This document shows, one piece after another, positions 34,276-47,285 of a DNA stretch of 64,000 nucleotides. This DNA comes from Reticulitermes lucifugus (Eukaryota > Arthropoda > Insecta > Blattodea > Rhinotermitidae): the NCBI GenBank assembly GCA_026260175.1, contig JAKCWW010000204.1, forward strand, positions 1-64,000. Direction: 5' to 3'. Under the pieces are notes generated by a model. That model was not told where the DNA came from. It saw only the letters and a list, made by a program, of their open reading frames with translations, and made no database searches. A program made the translations under genes and the position numbers. Position 1 is the stretch's first letter, and the number at the start of each line of letters is the position of its first letter.

Positions 34276-34336
34276 ACGTTGTATACCTATGAGATAAATC
34301 TGAATTATGCTGACTAATTAACAATATTGCTTATCC

Positions 34337-34612
34337 CAGTGGCCGCTCGCTTACTAGGATCGTGGGTTCGAATCCCACCGGAGGGCATGGATGTCTGTCT
34401 CTTGTGAGTGTTGTGTGTTGTCAGGTAGAGGTCTCTGTGACGGNNNNNNNNNNNNNNNNNNNNNNNNNNNNNNNNNNNNNNNNNNNNNNNNNNCCCTCGT
34501 CCAGAGGAGTCCTACCGAGTGTGGTGTGTCTGATGTGTGTGACCATGAAACCTCGAAATGAGGAGGCCTAGGCACCCGAAAAGGGGCTGTTTGTTGAGCC
34601 ATAGGAAAAAAA
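34337..34612 (+). mobile_element. tRNA-derived SINE, family 3, containing the assembly gap
   Basis: GGCCGCTCGCTTACTAGGAT and box B GGTTCGAATCCC form the head; CATGGATGTCTGTCT and CGTCCAGAGGAGTC follow. An A-rich end lies at 34,603-34,612. The same sequence order occurs in the copy at 40.65 kb, whose intact middle shows what probably fills the gap. Confidence 0.6.
34444..34493. other. Assembly gap of 50 N
   Basis: Exactly 50 N bases inside the SINE. Comparison with the 40.65 kb copy suggests that only a few bases are truly missing. Confidence 0.98.
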
Positions 34613-35859
34613 ATTAACAATATTAGATTTAAATTTTGGATACTCAAGGCAGAAGGGAGACCCCTGAGACTGAAGGCCTGGCCAAGCCACCCCCCCTTCC
34701 CTCGCACCCTATTATCTATCCCCCCTGGATCCAGTTGTTCTTAACCTTGACTGAGCAGTCAATTTCACGGTCCGATCGTTATGAAAGGGCAGTTCCTACT
34801 ACCCTCATTGTAGATACGACAGGAATTGGAGGGCAGTGAGGATTATGAAATCCTTCCAGAACTTTCTGATTGCACCGTCGGTAATTCAGCTCGATACGTC
34901 TCTTCTTGTCATAGTTGTAAAATAAGGAAGCTAATTTCGGAAAATTTTTCGCGCCGTAACTTATCTAGGGTGTGGGGCTTAAATCGAATAGGACATTGAA
35001 ATTAAATGTGTGCTAACGGGTGTTGATGTATTCTAATCCCGGTTAGGGGAAATATGTTGCCACAGTATGAAGGACAGCGTCTCGTTTGCTGCCTCCGTCA
35101 AGGCTGTTATATGGGAGGTTGTTGTAGCCGTTGTAAAACAAGACAATGAATAATTTTGACCACGAGTAATCTGTAAATTTCAATATGAGATATAAACTAT
35201 TGTAAGATAATTACTAAGGTATTAACGTCATTTACGAGTAGATGAAACGTCTGAATGTTTCAGTGTTTATAATGGCTCTCATTCAGAATTAGTGTAGAGG
35301 TATTAGTAGCTGTAGGTACAGCTGAAGCTAGATGTAGGCCTAATTTTATCAACTGTTTACTCAGAATTAAGTAAAGCAATGGGGTTATTTGGCAACATTT
35401 GGTTTCTGTAATAATGTAAGCGATGAAAATGGTAAAATTCGTGACTACCATTTGCAAACTTTTAGCTCCATCCCAATTTAAAGAGCCAGGCTACACGATT
35501 ACAACCTATCTCTCTTGCGTCTGATGAGTACCGCCTCTGGATATTGCATAATAACTAAGATTTCCTGATTAAAAAACATGTAATTCAGCGCAACAAATTA
35601 TCATAATTAAAGTCGACTGATTGTATTTCGTAGATTCCAACTCTGGCCTCCATATCCATTATCCGTTCAGATGCGCTAGTGTACAGTTCATGTGTGAATG
35701 TCGTGACGTTCACAGTGATACTTTTCGGACTTTGCCGCCTATTGCTGTCATTAAGCGCAGCCAACTTCACAACAGTGAAACCTCCGAAACACTGTGGACA
35801 TTTTTAGCCTGAGAAGATACAGTAGGTATGCCCAAAATTTCAGTTACAGCTGTGACCAT

Positions 35860-35965
35860 ACAGAGTCCGTTGGTAGACTGCTGTGCATACAGCAATGAAC
35901 CTTCAGGTTCCATATGAAACAGAGAATGTCTTCTTCATCTGATTAACTATTAGCTTCTCTAGAAT
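35860..35965 (+). mobile_element. LINE tail remnant
   Basis: Contains AGCAATGAACCTTCAGGTTC and ACTATTAGCTTCTCTAG, the tail shared with other LINE fragments in the window. Confidence 0.45.
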
Positions 35966-36288
35966 GGCAATATGTGAGTGTCCCTACCCCGATTGATAAT
36001 AAAATTATTGTTAAAAGCTACAGATTTTATGAGGGGTAGGGTGTGTAAGAACTTGATCGGTTCGTTAAGTATTTTCGAAATAGTTTTGAGAAATGTCCGT
36101 GCAAGAGTATGAAGCGAAGATATTTGAAAACTGAAAATAGGGCCTACAATAAAACATCTGGGAGCGACAGTAACAGATCAATATTGTTTCACAGATAAAA
36201 TGTAAGACTGTGGGATCCCATATAAAACATGATGATGTTTTGTATATTGCATTTTTTACTTGCATTTTAAGGATTGCATATTTTTAGC

Positions 36289-36316
36289 CTGATGATGGCC
36301 GATATCTAGACCGAAA
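36289..36316 (+). other. Hammerhead-ribozyme-like core motif
   Basis: CTGATGA is followed by a possible short stem (GGCC with GACC) and CGAAAC, the spacing of a minimal hammerhead core. Such motifs occur at ends of Penelope-like and related elements. The flanking stems I and III are not convincing by eye. Confidence 0.25.
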
Positions 36317-36779
36317 CATGTAGCTTTTAAATCAAACCACAGTTGTGTTAGACTATTTAACTCTTTAATGACGAAGCGTAAACTGTTTTATTTAAAGAAC
36401 CATTTCGTACCGCGCAGTAAATACTTTTCATCTCGGTTATAAAAACCAATCAGTTTATGTTATACAGGGCAAAAATCGCTGTTTGTTCTGACATAAATAC
36501 AAAACACATAAATACAGTGTGGGCAGAATGTACAATTCTTCAATGTTAGACTTGTTGATGCATCAAGTAAACAGTAGGCTTTAAAAGGTTAATATTGTTT
36601 TGAATATTTTTCTGAAGACACAACAGGATGAATTCTATAAAGTTAAAACGAAAAAAGGTTAAATTCGGGGGTGTTTGCTACCATCCAGTTCTAAAACTTT
36701 CGTCTTCTCATTTGCTACCCTAAAAGTAAAGACGAATGTTTATACTGTTTTGTATGTGTGAATTTTCTTCCACATTAAT

Positions 36780-37000
36780 GGACGAAATATGGAGTGATAG
36801 TGTCAGGAAATGGGTGCTGGAACAAGGAGGAAATAATAAGGGATTGTAGAATGTTGTACAACACGCTTCGTAAGTTTTACTCTTGATAAAAATTTATTAG
36901 AATGATCAAATCAAGGAGTTTGGGATGGGCATTGGATGTACTACGCTCGGGAAATGTGCAAAATGCTTATGTTACAGCGACCAAAAACTGTAATGAGCCC
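36780..37000 (+). mobile_element. LINE ORF2 remnant
   Basis: Reads M-I-K-S-R-S-L-G-W-A and N-V-Q-N-A-Y-V-T, matching the I-K-S-R-R-M-R-W-A-G-H and K-R-N-A-Y-R-V-L pattern of insect LINE ORF2 ends. Decayed. Confidence 0.5.
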
Positions 37001-37327
37001 TCGGGTTTCGTAGAGGAAGGTAATTTCTTTAATAGCTCAGCAAGAAGGGCTTTAGTCCATGGAATCAATAAATCAGTTAGGCATACCTCGTATACTTAGC
37101 ACCAGAAGTATTCGGGAGATCTGGAGCCTTAAGCAGACCTCGTCCTAAGAGACAGCTGAGGTCAAGTCGGGCTGCCATTGTACTGTTCAGCTGCACTGGT
37201 GAGGCAGCCAGTATCTGGTTCTCGTGAGATCTCGTCCTGAGGCGGCGGCCTACAGCGGATATATAACAGCATCACATTCTTCTGAGGTTTCAAGAACAAG
37301 GCTACATCGAAAGCCAATTTCACTTAC

Positions 37328-37437
37328 CTTTACCCTTCTTCTTGTGGATTTTTCTTTTTGAAACATGCCTGCTCCGTATGTCAGCCACTGGATCGGGCGC
37401 ATCTCCCAGCATCTTAACTTCGTCTCCGGACGGTTCA
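37328..37437 (-). CDS. Candidate gene B exon: acidic then lysine-rich linker
   Basis: 110 nt bounded by a good acceptor (TTGCTTGTGCAG) and a perfect donor (AAAG then GTAAGT). In one phase it reads E-P-S-G-D-E-V-K-M-L-G-D and ends in a basic run S-K-R-K-I-H-K-K-K-G-K, starting at phase 2 and ending at phase 1. Another open phase gives an unrelated peptide. No domain is present, so support is the splice sites and position only. Confidence 0.35.
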
Positions 37438-38879
37438 CTGCACAAGCAATAAACGTAATTGAAGTAATGGTGTATGGCATTTATCCTGTATACTCTCAAA
37501 CACAACCAATGTTTGATATTCTAAATCTTATTTTATTCTCGCTCAAAACAGTTTTCTGATTTTCAGAGATAGTCAAGTGTTTCTACCTTAAGATTACTGA
37601 TCGAAATATCTCATGAAGGTACCAGATACTTCACACTAAACAGTATCCTTTTTGCTACTGCCTTTCTACGTAGTAGCCTATTCGGGCAAACTGAAATGCA
37701 GCAAAGTTGGTTTGTCTTTCGAAACTTTCATTCTGAAGGCACAGAGTGTTTGACTCAACCACCCCCAGGACGAAACTCTATTTTAGGTAAAGAACGCCCA
37801 CGACGCAAGATCTTAAATGACTTGAAGATTACTTGTCAGACACAGAAGAACCACTTCAGATTCGGGGCCTTGTCTTGAAAGCTGCTTGTCCCAGACTACT
37901 TATACTTACAGGACACCAGTCTGTGCTTCACAAAAACACTCTACCCAGTGTTTTAATAACAGAAGGCTGAGCACATTTTCAATATTTGGGCGCATATGAA
38001 AGAGTCGCTTCTTTCGCAAGTATGTGGGTGAGGTTGGATTTTAGTGTTTACTGAATGAGTCAGCCCGCTCACGCACGTTTTTGGTACATGGGCGACGAAT
38101 GCTTCCATATTCCAAACACGTTAAAATCAGCAGCCTACTTGCGGCCCCTCAGTTTGCTTTTCCACTCACTTAACTGTGATAGCTAAACAGTATCAGCTCA
38201 TACATCGCTACAGTTAATAATCTATGCTCACGTCAGTGACAGACGCTTTCACTGGAGTTGAAGCAGCGGACTCACCTGACTTGGTGAATAGGATCGAGTA
38301 GTCGGCTGTAGTGGGCTGTTGTGATCACGGTAATGGACCGTAAGCTTACACAAAATGCAGGGAGTTTTTACAATTCTGCTAAATGGAATTAGTAACCTCT
38401 AAGAAAGGGAAAGTTTGGTTGCAGTGGGACGGAGTTCTTACTTTCAAACGATGTCAAATTTGTTGCATGGCATTATTTTACTGAGGAGAATATCAGGTTT
38501 TCCAAAACGGCTGAAGACAATTTTGCAACGGCTCACTGCTAGGTGCTTAATGTTAGTTGAAAATCGCCCCAGAACTCGGAATTACTATGCAGTTTAAATA
38601 AAAAGATGCGCATTAATTCAGAGGGAAATAAGCCGCCTCTTAAATGACAAAATCAGAATATATTTCTAAATATAGCTGATAAATCCTTTGAAAATATGAC
38701 AAAGTTTAAGCATTTGAGAAGGATGCTACAAACTCAGAAGTGCATTTAATACAATTGAAGGCTCTTAAATTCAGGGAATGCTTCCTAACTGTCAGCTGGG
38801 AATTTTTGCATTCCAGTTTGATATCTAAAAAGGCATAATGATTGGAATACACAAAACTGAAATTTTACCTGTTAATTTG

Positions 38880-39360
38880 GATGGGCATGGAATATAGTCT
38901 CTCACATTGAAGGAAGAACATAAGCCTGAGGGTGTCTGTTAAAAGAGAACCGAGTAAAATATTTTAAACTAAGAGGGAAGAAGTAAAAGAATGTTGGAGA
39001 AATTTGCATAACGAGGACCTCCGATATGTTTACGCCTCACCTAATATTGCCGGTGTAATCAAATCGAGGATGATGCGATGGGCAGGGCATGTGGAACGCG
39101 TGTAATAGAATTAAAATACGTTCATATTTTTGGTAGGGCAATCTGAAGAAAGGAGGCTGCTTTAAAGACCAAGTCGTAGATCGCAGGATAATATTGGGGG
39201 AGGTTATGGACTACATTTATCTGTCTCAGGATATGGGTCAGTCAAGGGATCTTCTCAAGACGGTAATGAACCTTCGTCTTGCATAAAATGCGGGGAATTT
39301 ATGTACTAGCTATTGACCTATTAGCTTCTCAATAAGGACTCTGCTCCAGAGTTAGATATC
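38880..39360 (+). mobile_element. LINE ORF2 end and tail
   Basis: Contains recognisable pieces in order: TATTTTAAACTAAGAGGG, ATCGAGGATGATGCGATGGG (R-M-M-R-W-A-G), GGTAATGAACCTTCGTCTTG and TAGCTTCTCAATAAGGACTC. Decayed, 5'-truncated. Confidence 0.6.
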
Positions 39361-39370
39361 TTTATTGAAT

Positions 39371-39530
39371 TGAGCGCCCATTTGGCAGTGTTGTTCAGAG
39401 AAATGATTGCCCATTTGGCAGTGTTGTTCAGTGAAGTGAGTGCCAATTTGGCAGTGTTGTTCAGTGAAATGAGCGCCCATTTGGCAGTGTTGTTCAGTGA
39501 AATGAGCGCACATTTAATAGTGCTGTCATT
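39371..39530. repeat. 33-bp minisatellite, about 4.5 copies
   Basis: A 33-bp unit containing TTTGGCAGTGTTGTTCAGTG repeats from 39,371. Because 33 is a multiple of three, both strands keep an 11-residue repeat open. It abuts the LINE tail. Confidence 0.9.
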
Positions 39531-40644
39531 GCTCACCTGGATAGAATTTCTGTCGAACCCTCAGCCACGTACAGATTCGTGTCACCCCGATGAAGGTGCT
39601 CCTCTACCTGGTGGATCTCATCTGCGGAAAATAAGAGATATCATGCTATTAACAACGGCAGCCTCCTCTACAGACTGCATTAATGTTTGGCCTACTCTTG
39701 CTCTAAAATTTTAAATATATTTAAATGCATACTAATGTATAGAATGGCTGCAAATTAGGGGTCAGCATTCCACGAAAGACAGATTGGTAAATACTGAATT
39801 TGCCAGTTGGACATCCAAATATTTTCGGTTATCCTGACTTAAACATCATATAAGACAACATTATAGGACAATAAATTCGAATATGGGCTGGTATTGGTTG
39901 TATAACAGTGTATGCCTGAGTGGGTCATCAGCGGAAGGGTGATAGTCGGAATTTCACTGTAAGAAAATCTCTACTAAACACATTTTGGATTATATCTCCA
40001 TTAACAAAGATTTGTTTGTGATACTTTACTTTACTTTGTATAAAAACACTTCGGTTAATTGACCAACTGGCACACTGATAACGCTTACACAAAATCAGGC
40101 CTACAATAAAATTAATATAATGTACAAGTGCGATATTTATCCACTTCAATCCTGCCGCATTTCGCAGCTAATGTCACTCGAATGGACAGACGTGCTACAG
40201 TCAGTTTTTTAAAGAAAATAGCATGCATGACAGCACAAAATTTCTCTTTCGCTAAGAAGAAACTTTGTACTTGAGGGGTGTCAGAAGGCCTGACTTTGAT
40301 AGCAGGATGTGTCTTTGTTTGGATTAAGGGCGTGTCGGATTTAGGAATGGGATGTTATGCAGACAATGCATCTCCTAGCCTTCTAGGAACAACTCTGCGG
40401 GAAATTTCACATCGTCTTCAGCAGGAATGCTATTTGAATGACAAAACACTACCACAAGCTCAGCTGGGGTCCCACTTCTCTTCTTTCCCATTTTAATTTG
40501 GAATACATCTCAAGAAGGAAACGTATTTCCGTTTAATAGTTGCTGGCCCTCAAAATTATCCTTACAAAGTTTCAGAAAGGGACGTTAAAATAAAAGCTTA
40601 TATTCCTGAACACTAATGACAAATTCACAGGAAGAAGAACATGT

Positions 40645-40845
40645 ACTAGCCGATTCCTGTGGCCGCACAGTGTAAGACGTAGGTCTGCGGCCGCTCGCTT
40701 GCTGGGACTGCGGGTTTGAATCCCGTCGGGGCATGGATGTCTGTCTGTTGTGGATGTTGTGTGTTGTCAATTAGTGGCCTCTGTGACGGTCAATCACTCG
40801 TCCAGAGGAGTCATACCGAGTGTGGTGTGTCTGAGTGTAATCAGG
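40645..40845 (+). mobile_element. tRNA-derived SINE, family 3
   Basis: Head GTGGCCGCACAGTGTAAGAC and GCGGGTTTGAATCCCG (box B); body CATGGATGTCTGTCTGTTG and CGTCCAGAGGAGTCATACCG. Longer 5' end than the copy at 34.3 kb. Confidence 0.62.
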
Positions 40846-41355
40846 TGCAAAAATAACACTCTATACCTACAATTAGTAAGCAGAAAATATCAGACAAAGA
40901 ACGAAAGAAAGAAAGTGTAGTTTACGTTCCCTTGTCACCGTCTTCAGCTTTGGTTGTATGAAGTGTATGTAATATTGCTTTTAGTGAGCGAAAGTAAAAA
41001 ATGAATGTTTTGTGCTATGTACGTTTCTAGTTAATGCGAAACGACTTTCTTAATTTACACAGGCCCTATGTCTGCTATGTAATCGTAAGACGTCATAACT
41101 AACTGTAAGGAGCAGACTGTCTTTCTGTATGTCGCAGTTGCTCAGCTACTCAATAAATTACTTTTATTTCATAGAATCCGAAGCTTCATGACCATGTTCA
41201 CAAGGCCACAACACTAGGTCATATCCTGAGCACGTTTAGTATTATTCTGTCATCTAAGCCTAGTGAAAATGTCTGTAAAGTGATGTCTTCCTTTCAGGCT
41301 TTCCAACGAAAACTGTTTACCCATCAGCTCTCCAAATCAAATGTATAATTTAGTG

Positions 41356-41799
41356 CAGTGTTTCCAAAAATTTTTGCTCGCGGAACCCTTTTGGTTTCGA
41401 AAAATAACCACGGGTTCTCACATCCTTGCTCACGTAAATATAGAGTGTCCGGATGGTAGGTATGCAAAATTAAATATTTATATCTCAGTACTGATTTTAT
41501 GTAGCTACGAATACATAAGAGTATCATACGTAATAATGCATTGTATGATTTGGCCTTAATTAAAATGATTGTCGCTCGCTTCGTTGTAATAGGACGTTTC
41601 TTAATTAGATATTCTAACGGTCATATGAAATAAACATATCGCCAATTAAAGAAATCTCTCGATTATTTAAACAATATATTCCTTTAATTTAAAAAATAAG
41701 TAATCTTCAAAGTAGCCATTACAGAAATGTATCCACGGATCCCCTGGGAACTGGTAGCAGATCTCTTGGGATCCGCGGACCACACTTTGGGAACCACCG
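41356..41799. mobile_element. hAT-like MITE with 8-bp target duplication
   Basis: Left end CAGTGTTTCCAAAAATTTTT; right end CCGCGGACCACACTTTGGGA then ACCACCG, its approximate complement. Flanks ATTTAGTG (41,348-41,355) and CTTTAGTG (41,800-41,807) match at 7 of 8 bases, the duplication size of hAT elements. 444 bp, non-coding. Confidence 0.75.
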
Positions 41800-42152
41800 C
41801 TTTAGTGAATGAGTTGATACCTGGAAGGAGCCGCCTGTCTGGGTAACGGCAGTTCCCAACGCACCTGGATCCTCCGTCGTTTCAGTTTTTTCTCGGTGTC
41901 TTTCTCTGTATTTATCTAAGTGCATAAAACAGAGTGCTTGAGAAGCTAATAGTTGCTCGGAGTCTGAAAAATATCCCTGCCTTTTATGGAACCTGAAGCT
42001 GTATTGCGGTTTTTGTAACAGCCCGCGATAAGAGTCTAGCCCTGGCCAGGTGAATCCTGTTTTTACGCTCAGACCCTACTTCCCCAGTATTTATCCTGGT
42101 ATTTTCCTACCATCCAGGCGGTCTTTCTCACTTAGTCTCGTTCCTTCATATT

Positions 42153-42383
42153 TTACAAAAAAAACGTTACCTGCACTTCCCGTCTTTTCCATGCGTGCAT
42201 CATATCTCGCCCATCGCGTTCTTTGACTTGAATACTACCGCTCAGTTGGTGAAGAGTACAAATTATGTAACCCCTCATTACGCGGTTTCTGTATCCTACT
42301 GTTGCTTTCTCTATGTTCCATCCAAATATCGTTCTTAGCGCCCTACTCTCAAAAACCCTGTGCCTCTTTTGGGTGAGAGACAA
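42153..42383 (-). mobile_element. LINE ORF2 fragment, minus strand
   Basis: An open stretch reads R-V-F-E-S-R-A-L-R-T-I-F-G, then M-M-H-A-W-K-R. This follows R-V-F-E-N-R-V-L-R-R-I-F-G-P-K and R-W-A-G-H of insect LINE ORF2. Confidence 0.6.
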
Positions 42384-45300
42384 ATTTTCACATCCTTATA
42401 AAAGAGGATACACACATTTTTCATTTAAAATCTTAAATTGGTCTTTAATTCCCATTGGAATGATACAACACTTTACATTTACTCAGAAGGTTCTGAAAGA
42501 CTAAGCAATTTTGGTTTGGCGATGAGAGGAGGACATTTATGCGCAGGATATTACATCACGTTGCACAGCCCTCTGTTCAAATTCTGATAACTGGACACGG
42601 TAGCGGTACTGACCATTAGCATAGTCGGAGTACAGTAATTTTCATTACCAAATTTTCAAGCGAAAACGACATACCGAAGCTTTATAGATCCCATCTTCAT
42701 GTGAATAAACCGAATCGGGAAATAGATACGCCGGGTTATCTACACTGGTCAATAAACTGCCTTAAAATAGAACGTGGTTGCTTTGTATTCGGTTCTTGCA
42801 AACCCTTATTTAATTCTGGTAAAGATAACCCACACATCTAGCCGATCCGTATGAAACTTTTTTGCGAAAGCTGATATGGCCGCTGCTTCTAGCAGTAAGT
42901 CTTCGGCGGTCCAATCACATGAGGATCATGACTGTTGGTCTACAGCCTGGCTGCAATGGATTTACGAAAAAGCTACAAGCCGGTCTCTGGCACCAGAATG
43001 AGGAAAAGGGGGAGAGGAAATGGAGAAAAATGTACAAACAGCTTGAAAAGAAGAGCAAGAAGTAAGATAAGGATTAGAGACTGAGAATGCCGAACTGTAG
43101 CTGGCTTTCCGCGAATGAATTTGTTTTTTCCAGTTCGCTACGCATCCCACTGCCTTACCTCATTGTCGACAACTTTAGTACCAAATTCTTCCGGTAATAT
43201 GGGAGTTTCCAAAGTTTTTAAACTAGCGAATGAGAACTTCTTTACACCCTTTTAGCCCGAAGCAAATAAACCTTGGGACATGAGTCGTGTCTTGTTCGAC
43301 CTTTAATACATGTTAGCGGGCAGTAGGAATACTTTTCATTAACTAAATTCTTTGGCGATGTATCAGACCCAAACCCGCCTTGACTTCCATTAATAAGATT
43401 TAAAATAGCCCGGCTTTCCTATTGAACTACTCGTGGCATGGCGTCTGTCGCTGTTGTATTCATTTTCAAAAAAGGAAACTTGCTCCGTACTATTCACACT
43501 CGAAGGCATGTGGAGGTCAGCACGTGTAGGAAGTGATGTCTTCATTGTTGGCAACAATGTTGGCTCCAAATCGTAAAATATTTAACTTAGTCTGTCCATA
43601 AATGTTGAGCTGGACTGTACGATATGGCACTTAAATTAGTGTTCGAACACTTTTACTACTTCAGAGCAGAAAGTATGTTCAAAAATCTCTGCGAATGGTT
43701 AAGAGCAGGCCCACGTACTAATTAATTAAATTTCTTTAGGTCACAAAGTCAGAACGTTTCCAAAAAAATAAGGACTTAACATAATTGATATAAATTGCAT
43801 ATAATTTATAAACGCTATTTATATAGTTCATCTATGCAATAACCATATAATCACGCTACTGGTCAAAAGTACAACCGTCTTTTTTTGTAAAGTAATTTCC
43901 TACATGTTTCTTTCATAAAAATCATCATCAGGGTATCCAGTCTTAAAAGCACATTAAGAGACTTAATATAAACTAAAATGTGTAACAAATGTCGATTAGT
44001 GCACGGGGTAAAATAAACTACTTCAAAGCTATGTAACCTATATTTTGTTTAAAAAAATAATTTCTCCTCCTCCCCCTCCTCCTTATCTTCCTTCTGCTCC
44101 TTCTCCTCCTCCACAACTGAAGCATGTACTGTATCGTGGGACGAGCTTTCATTTTCCCTGTATATAGAAGTCCGTGTCCTTCTGTTAAGAAGTTTTAGGT
44201 TATGTAAACTTAATTTTTGACTGACCCTGTTTTGATCTGTAGAGATAGCCCTGTCGAAATTTTGAGTGCTGGTACATATCATAGCATCCAGAACCTGCCT
44301 GCTGACTGTTTACAATCTCTCACATACCCGTGATGAACATCACATAGAGCATATTAGAGCATAATGGAGAAAATGTAATAATGACGAGCTCCATAATTTG
44401 GAATATTCACAAAACAGGTTTTTGTTACGACAAACAACACACCTCGTATGAGGTGGGAAAGACATTCAGCACGCATGGAAGCACTGTAGAAATATATACA
44501 AAAGCTGAGTTGAAAGCCCGAAGAGATTTATTTTAAGATGCAGCCTTAAATGGGAGGAAATTACTGAACTTACGGTGAGAAGTCGCGCGCTGACTTAGCT
44601 AACGCAGGACAACGTAGAGTGGCGGGCTCTTGTGGAAACTTATTTCATAAAAGACACGGACCTTTGGAAATATATGAACAACTGTTATTTTCCCAAAATA
44701 ACTCTATTGCATGGAATTAGCCTACTTTAAATTACAGTAAATTATCCGTTGTACGAATATATTTGATGTCATAGACATTTAACCATATGGCAAACATCAA
44801 ATGCCCTGTACCTGTGCTGCTGTTATGATTACAATGCAACTGTTTTAATTTTTATACATGCAATACGACTCTGCCTGGACCTCTGGCTGCTGTACAATTT
44901 TCTGAATCTCTGCATGATAAGATCTGTCACTTCTGGGGTGTTCAGAGGCAATGTCTTAAAAATATGTCACCACTTCTCCGTTGAATAACTTTTTATAGCA
45001 TTGCAATCTTCATCATCCATCACTGTCACCGTATAACGAAGCCTTACTATCGTTTTCAGAGAAAGGAGGCAAATAATGTAGTTACATTTGGTATGAACCT
45101 TCAAAGAGATTTTTTAGGACATATATTGACGTAAGGTTATACATTATTTTCGCATTTATTACAGCAAATGAAACTATCTTAAGGTGAAGTCTGAAATATG
45201 GACTACATTCTAGCGCAATCTAATTTTCAATTTCCCTGTCACTCTAGAGCGACAACAAGCCAAGTATGGAAATTTATATATTCTCTTCCTTGCCTTGTTA

Positions 45301-46694
45301 TAATACTGCAGAAACAGGGGTTTGGGGGAACTTATGACTTCTTTTCTCCCCCTTAAATGCCTTTCGTAAGTGGAAGAAGTGAGAGAGAAATGTTTGATTT
45401 AAAGAAGCTGCCAATTGCTAAGATTATGTAGCATCGATGATCGATGAGCCAAATGCTAGTATGGAGTGTTGGCGGAAAATCCTAGTACTTGAGGAAGAAT
45501 CTGTCCCAGTGTCACGGTCCACCATAATCCCAGAAGAACTGGCCCGGGAGTGACAGAGGCAGAAACGGACGATTTGTTTATGAATTGTCAGTGAAACATT
45601 AGAATGAGGTTGGCGTGAGCTCTCCCGTCATTGAGAGAAAAAAAACTTTTCTTCTGGGTTTCGAAATGGGCGTCTTCTGCATGTGGGTCTATTTTCTTAC
45701 CACTGGTGGAAAGGGCGTTTGTCGATGTTCAGAAAATGCGTAGAGAAAAGGGATTAAAGTGAATTAGACTATCTGTTTTACTTGCCGATAATAGATCTGC
45801 ACAAAATATTTACCTGATCTTACAGCTTTGCTTCATATGTAAATATACATATTACGGCTTCAAAATATTTTCATGTCAGTTCATCTGATACAAGTAAAAA
45901 TGATTGTACTGTAGAGGCTTTCGATTAATGCTGTAAAAATCATGTCTTGACAGCGCAGTCACAGGGAACATAATCATTTTGGCATGTTTAACCTTGGATA
46001 CTTTAATTAAGCAAAAACTGTCAGTTCGTAAACCCGACGATGGAAACAGGATTACTGATGATATCAGTATGTGTTAATGTGCCAGTAGTTGCCAATCATG
46101 TATAATTTCCAATACAAATAAAGAACCGGTTAAACGTAACAGGTTCTGCTGTTACGCAGAATCATAATAATTTGTCGACTTACGTGACCCGGACTGCGCA
46201 AATTGAGAGACAAGAGAAAAGAGAAAAATTAGTGGCATCCGTAGTGTCTGATGCTTCAAAGCCGGTCTTGTCTTTGCTTCGTGTGTCACAGAACATGATG
46301 TTCATTTCTAATATCCCGCGAAGTATTTTGATTTGAGTTGTTTCTTACGTGTGACAACGTTCCTGAAATAAAAGAGCTCAAATTTTTCAAGGTTTTCCAG
46401 GTTGCCTGAGATGCAGTTCTGAAGTTCAGCATCTTACTAACCATATTTCCAATAAGTCTTTAGATAACGTTGTTGAAATTTTTAATCTGCTGCGAGCTAA
46501 TTTGCCTCCTACAAGATGCAGGACGACCTGGTCTTTTATGTATCCTTGAGTCAACAAAAGCTGGATTTAAGCTGTAGGCGGACTCTGATTGGCCAAAGAC
46601 ACTGTAGACACAAAATACTCAAGCAACAGTCTCTATGGGTTCAAGTCGTGCATGCTTTCTTCTCTACAAGTTTGTAACTGTCCTAACAATACCA

Positions 46695-47010
46695 CGTGGG
46701 CACGCGGTGGCGCAGTTGGTTGCTGCGCTACAAGCCGGAAGGTCGCGGGTTCGATTCCCGATGGTGTCATTGGTATTTTTCATTGACATAATACTTCCGG
46801 TCGCACTATGGCCCTGGGATCGACTCAGCCTCTAACCGAAATGAGTACCAGAAATATTTCCTGGGGGGTAAAGGCAGCCGGTGCGTGGGGCTGACAACCT
46901 TACCACCTTCATGTGCCGATTGTCTAGAAATCTGGGAGCCTCAACCTCCTGGAACCCTAAGGGCCTGTCCAGGCCTGTAATGGGATTGCTTTTGCCTTTA
47001 CCTCACAATA
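46695..47010 (+). mobile_element. tRNA-derived SINE, family 2
   Basis: Head GGTGGCGCAGTTGGTTGCTG (box A-like) and GCGGGTTCGATTCCCG (box B). The body contains GAGTACCAGAAATATTTCCT and CTAAGGGCCTGTCCAGGCCT. It is the longest of three family copies in the window. Confidence 0.68.
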
Positions 47011-47194
47011 CCACATGGAACAGATAGATGTATAAGCTCACTTGCACTTTATTTCAGCACTCTGCCAATAATGTAGCGTCGGATGTTAGGATAATGAGTG
47101 AGCTGGGAATCATATGAAAGGCGTAATAATGACCCGAGTTAAGAAAATCCTGCAATTATCCTGCAGAAAATGAGAAAGGAAACGAAAACTTCAT

Positions 47195-47285
47195 CAGGAT
47201 AGCCGGTTTACGAGCCGAAATTTGAAGCCTGGACCCGCTGAGTACAAGGCGGGGGAATTACCCACTAGACCGCTACATTCCCTTT
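47195..47285 (-). mobile_element. tRNA-like sequence, probably a SINE head
   Basis: The minus strand reads AGCGGTCTAGTGGGTAATTC, then CCCGCC and GGCTTCAAATTTC. This resembles a tRNA D-arm and T-arm, but the acceptor stem does not pair well, so a working tRNA gene is unlikely. Confidence 0.35.

Noticed and set aside
35585-35770. Minus-strand frame checked as the missing first half of the B2 sushi
   Set aside because: Contains no cysteine and lacks a phase 2 donor.
47195-47285. Possible functional tRNA gene on the minus strand
   Set aside because: D-arm and T-arm-like parts are present but the acceptor stem does not close, so it is treated as a SINE-type relic.
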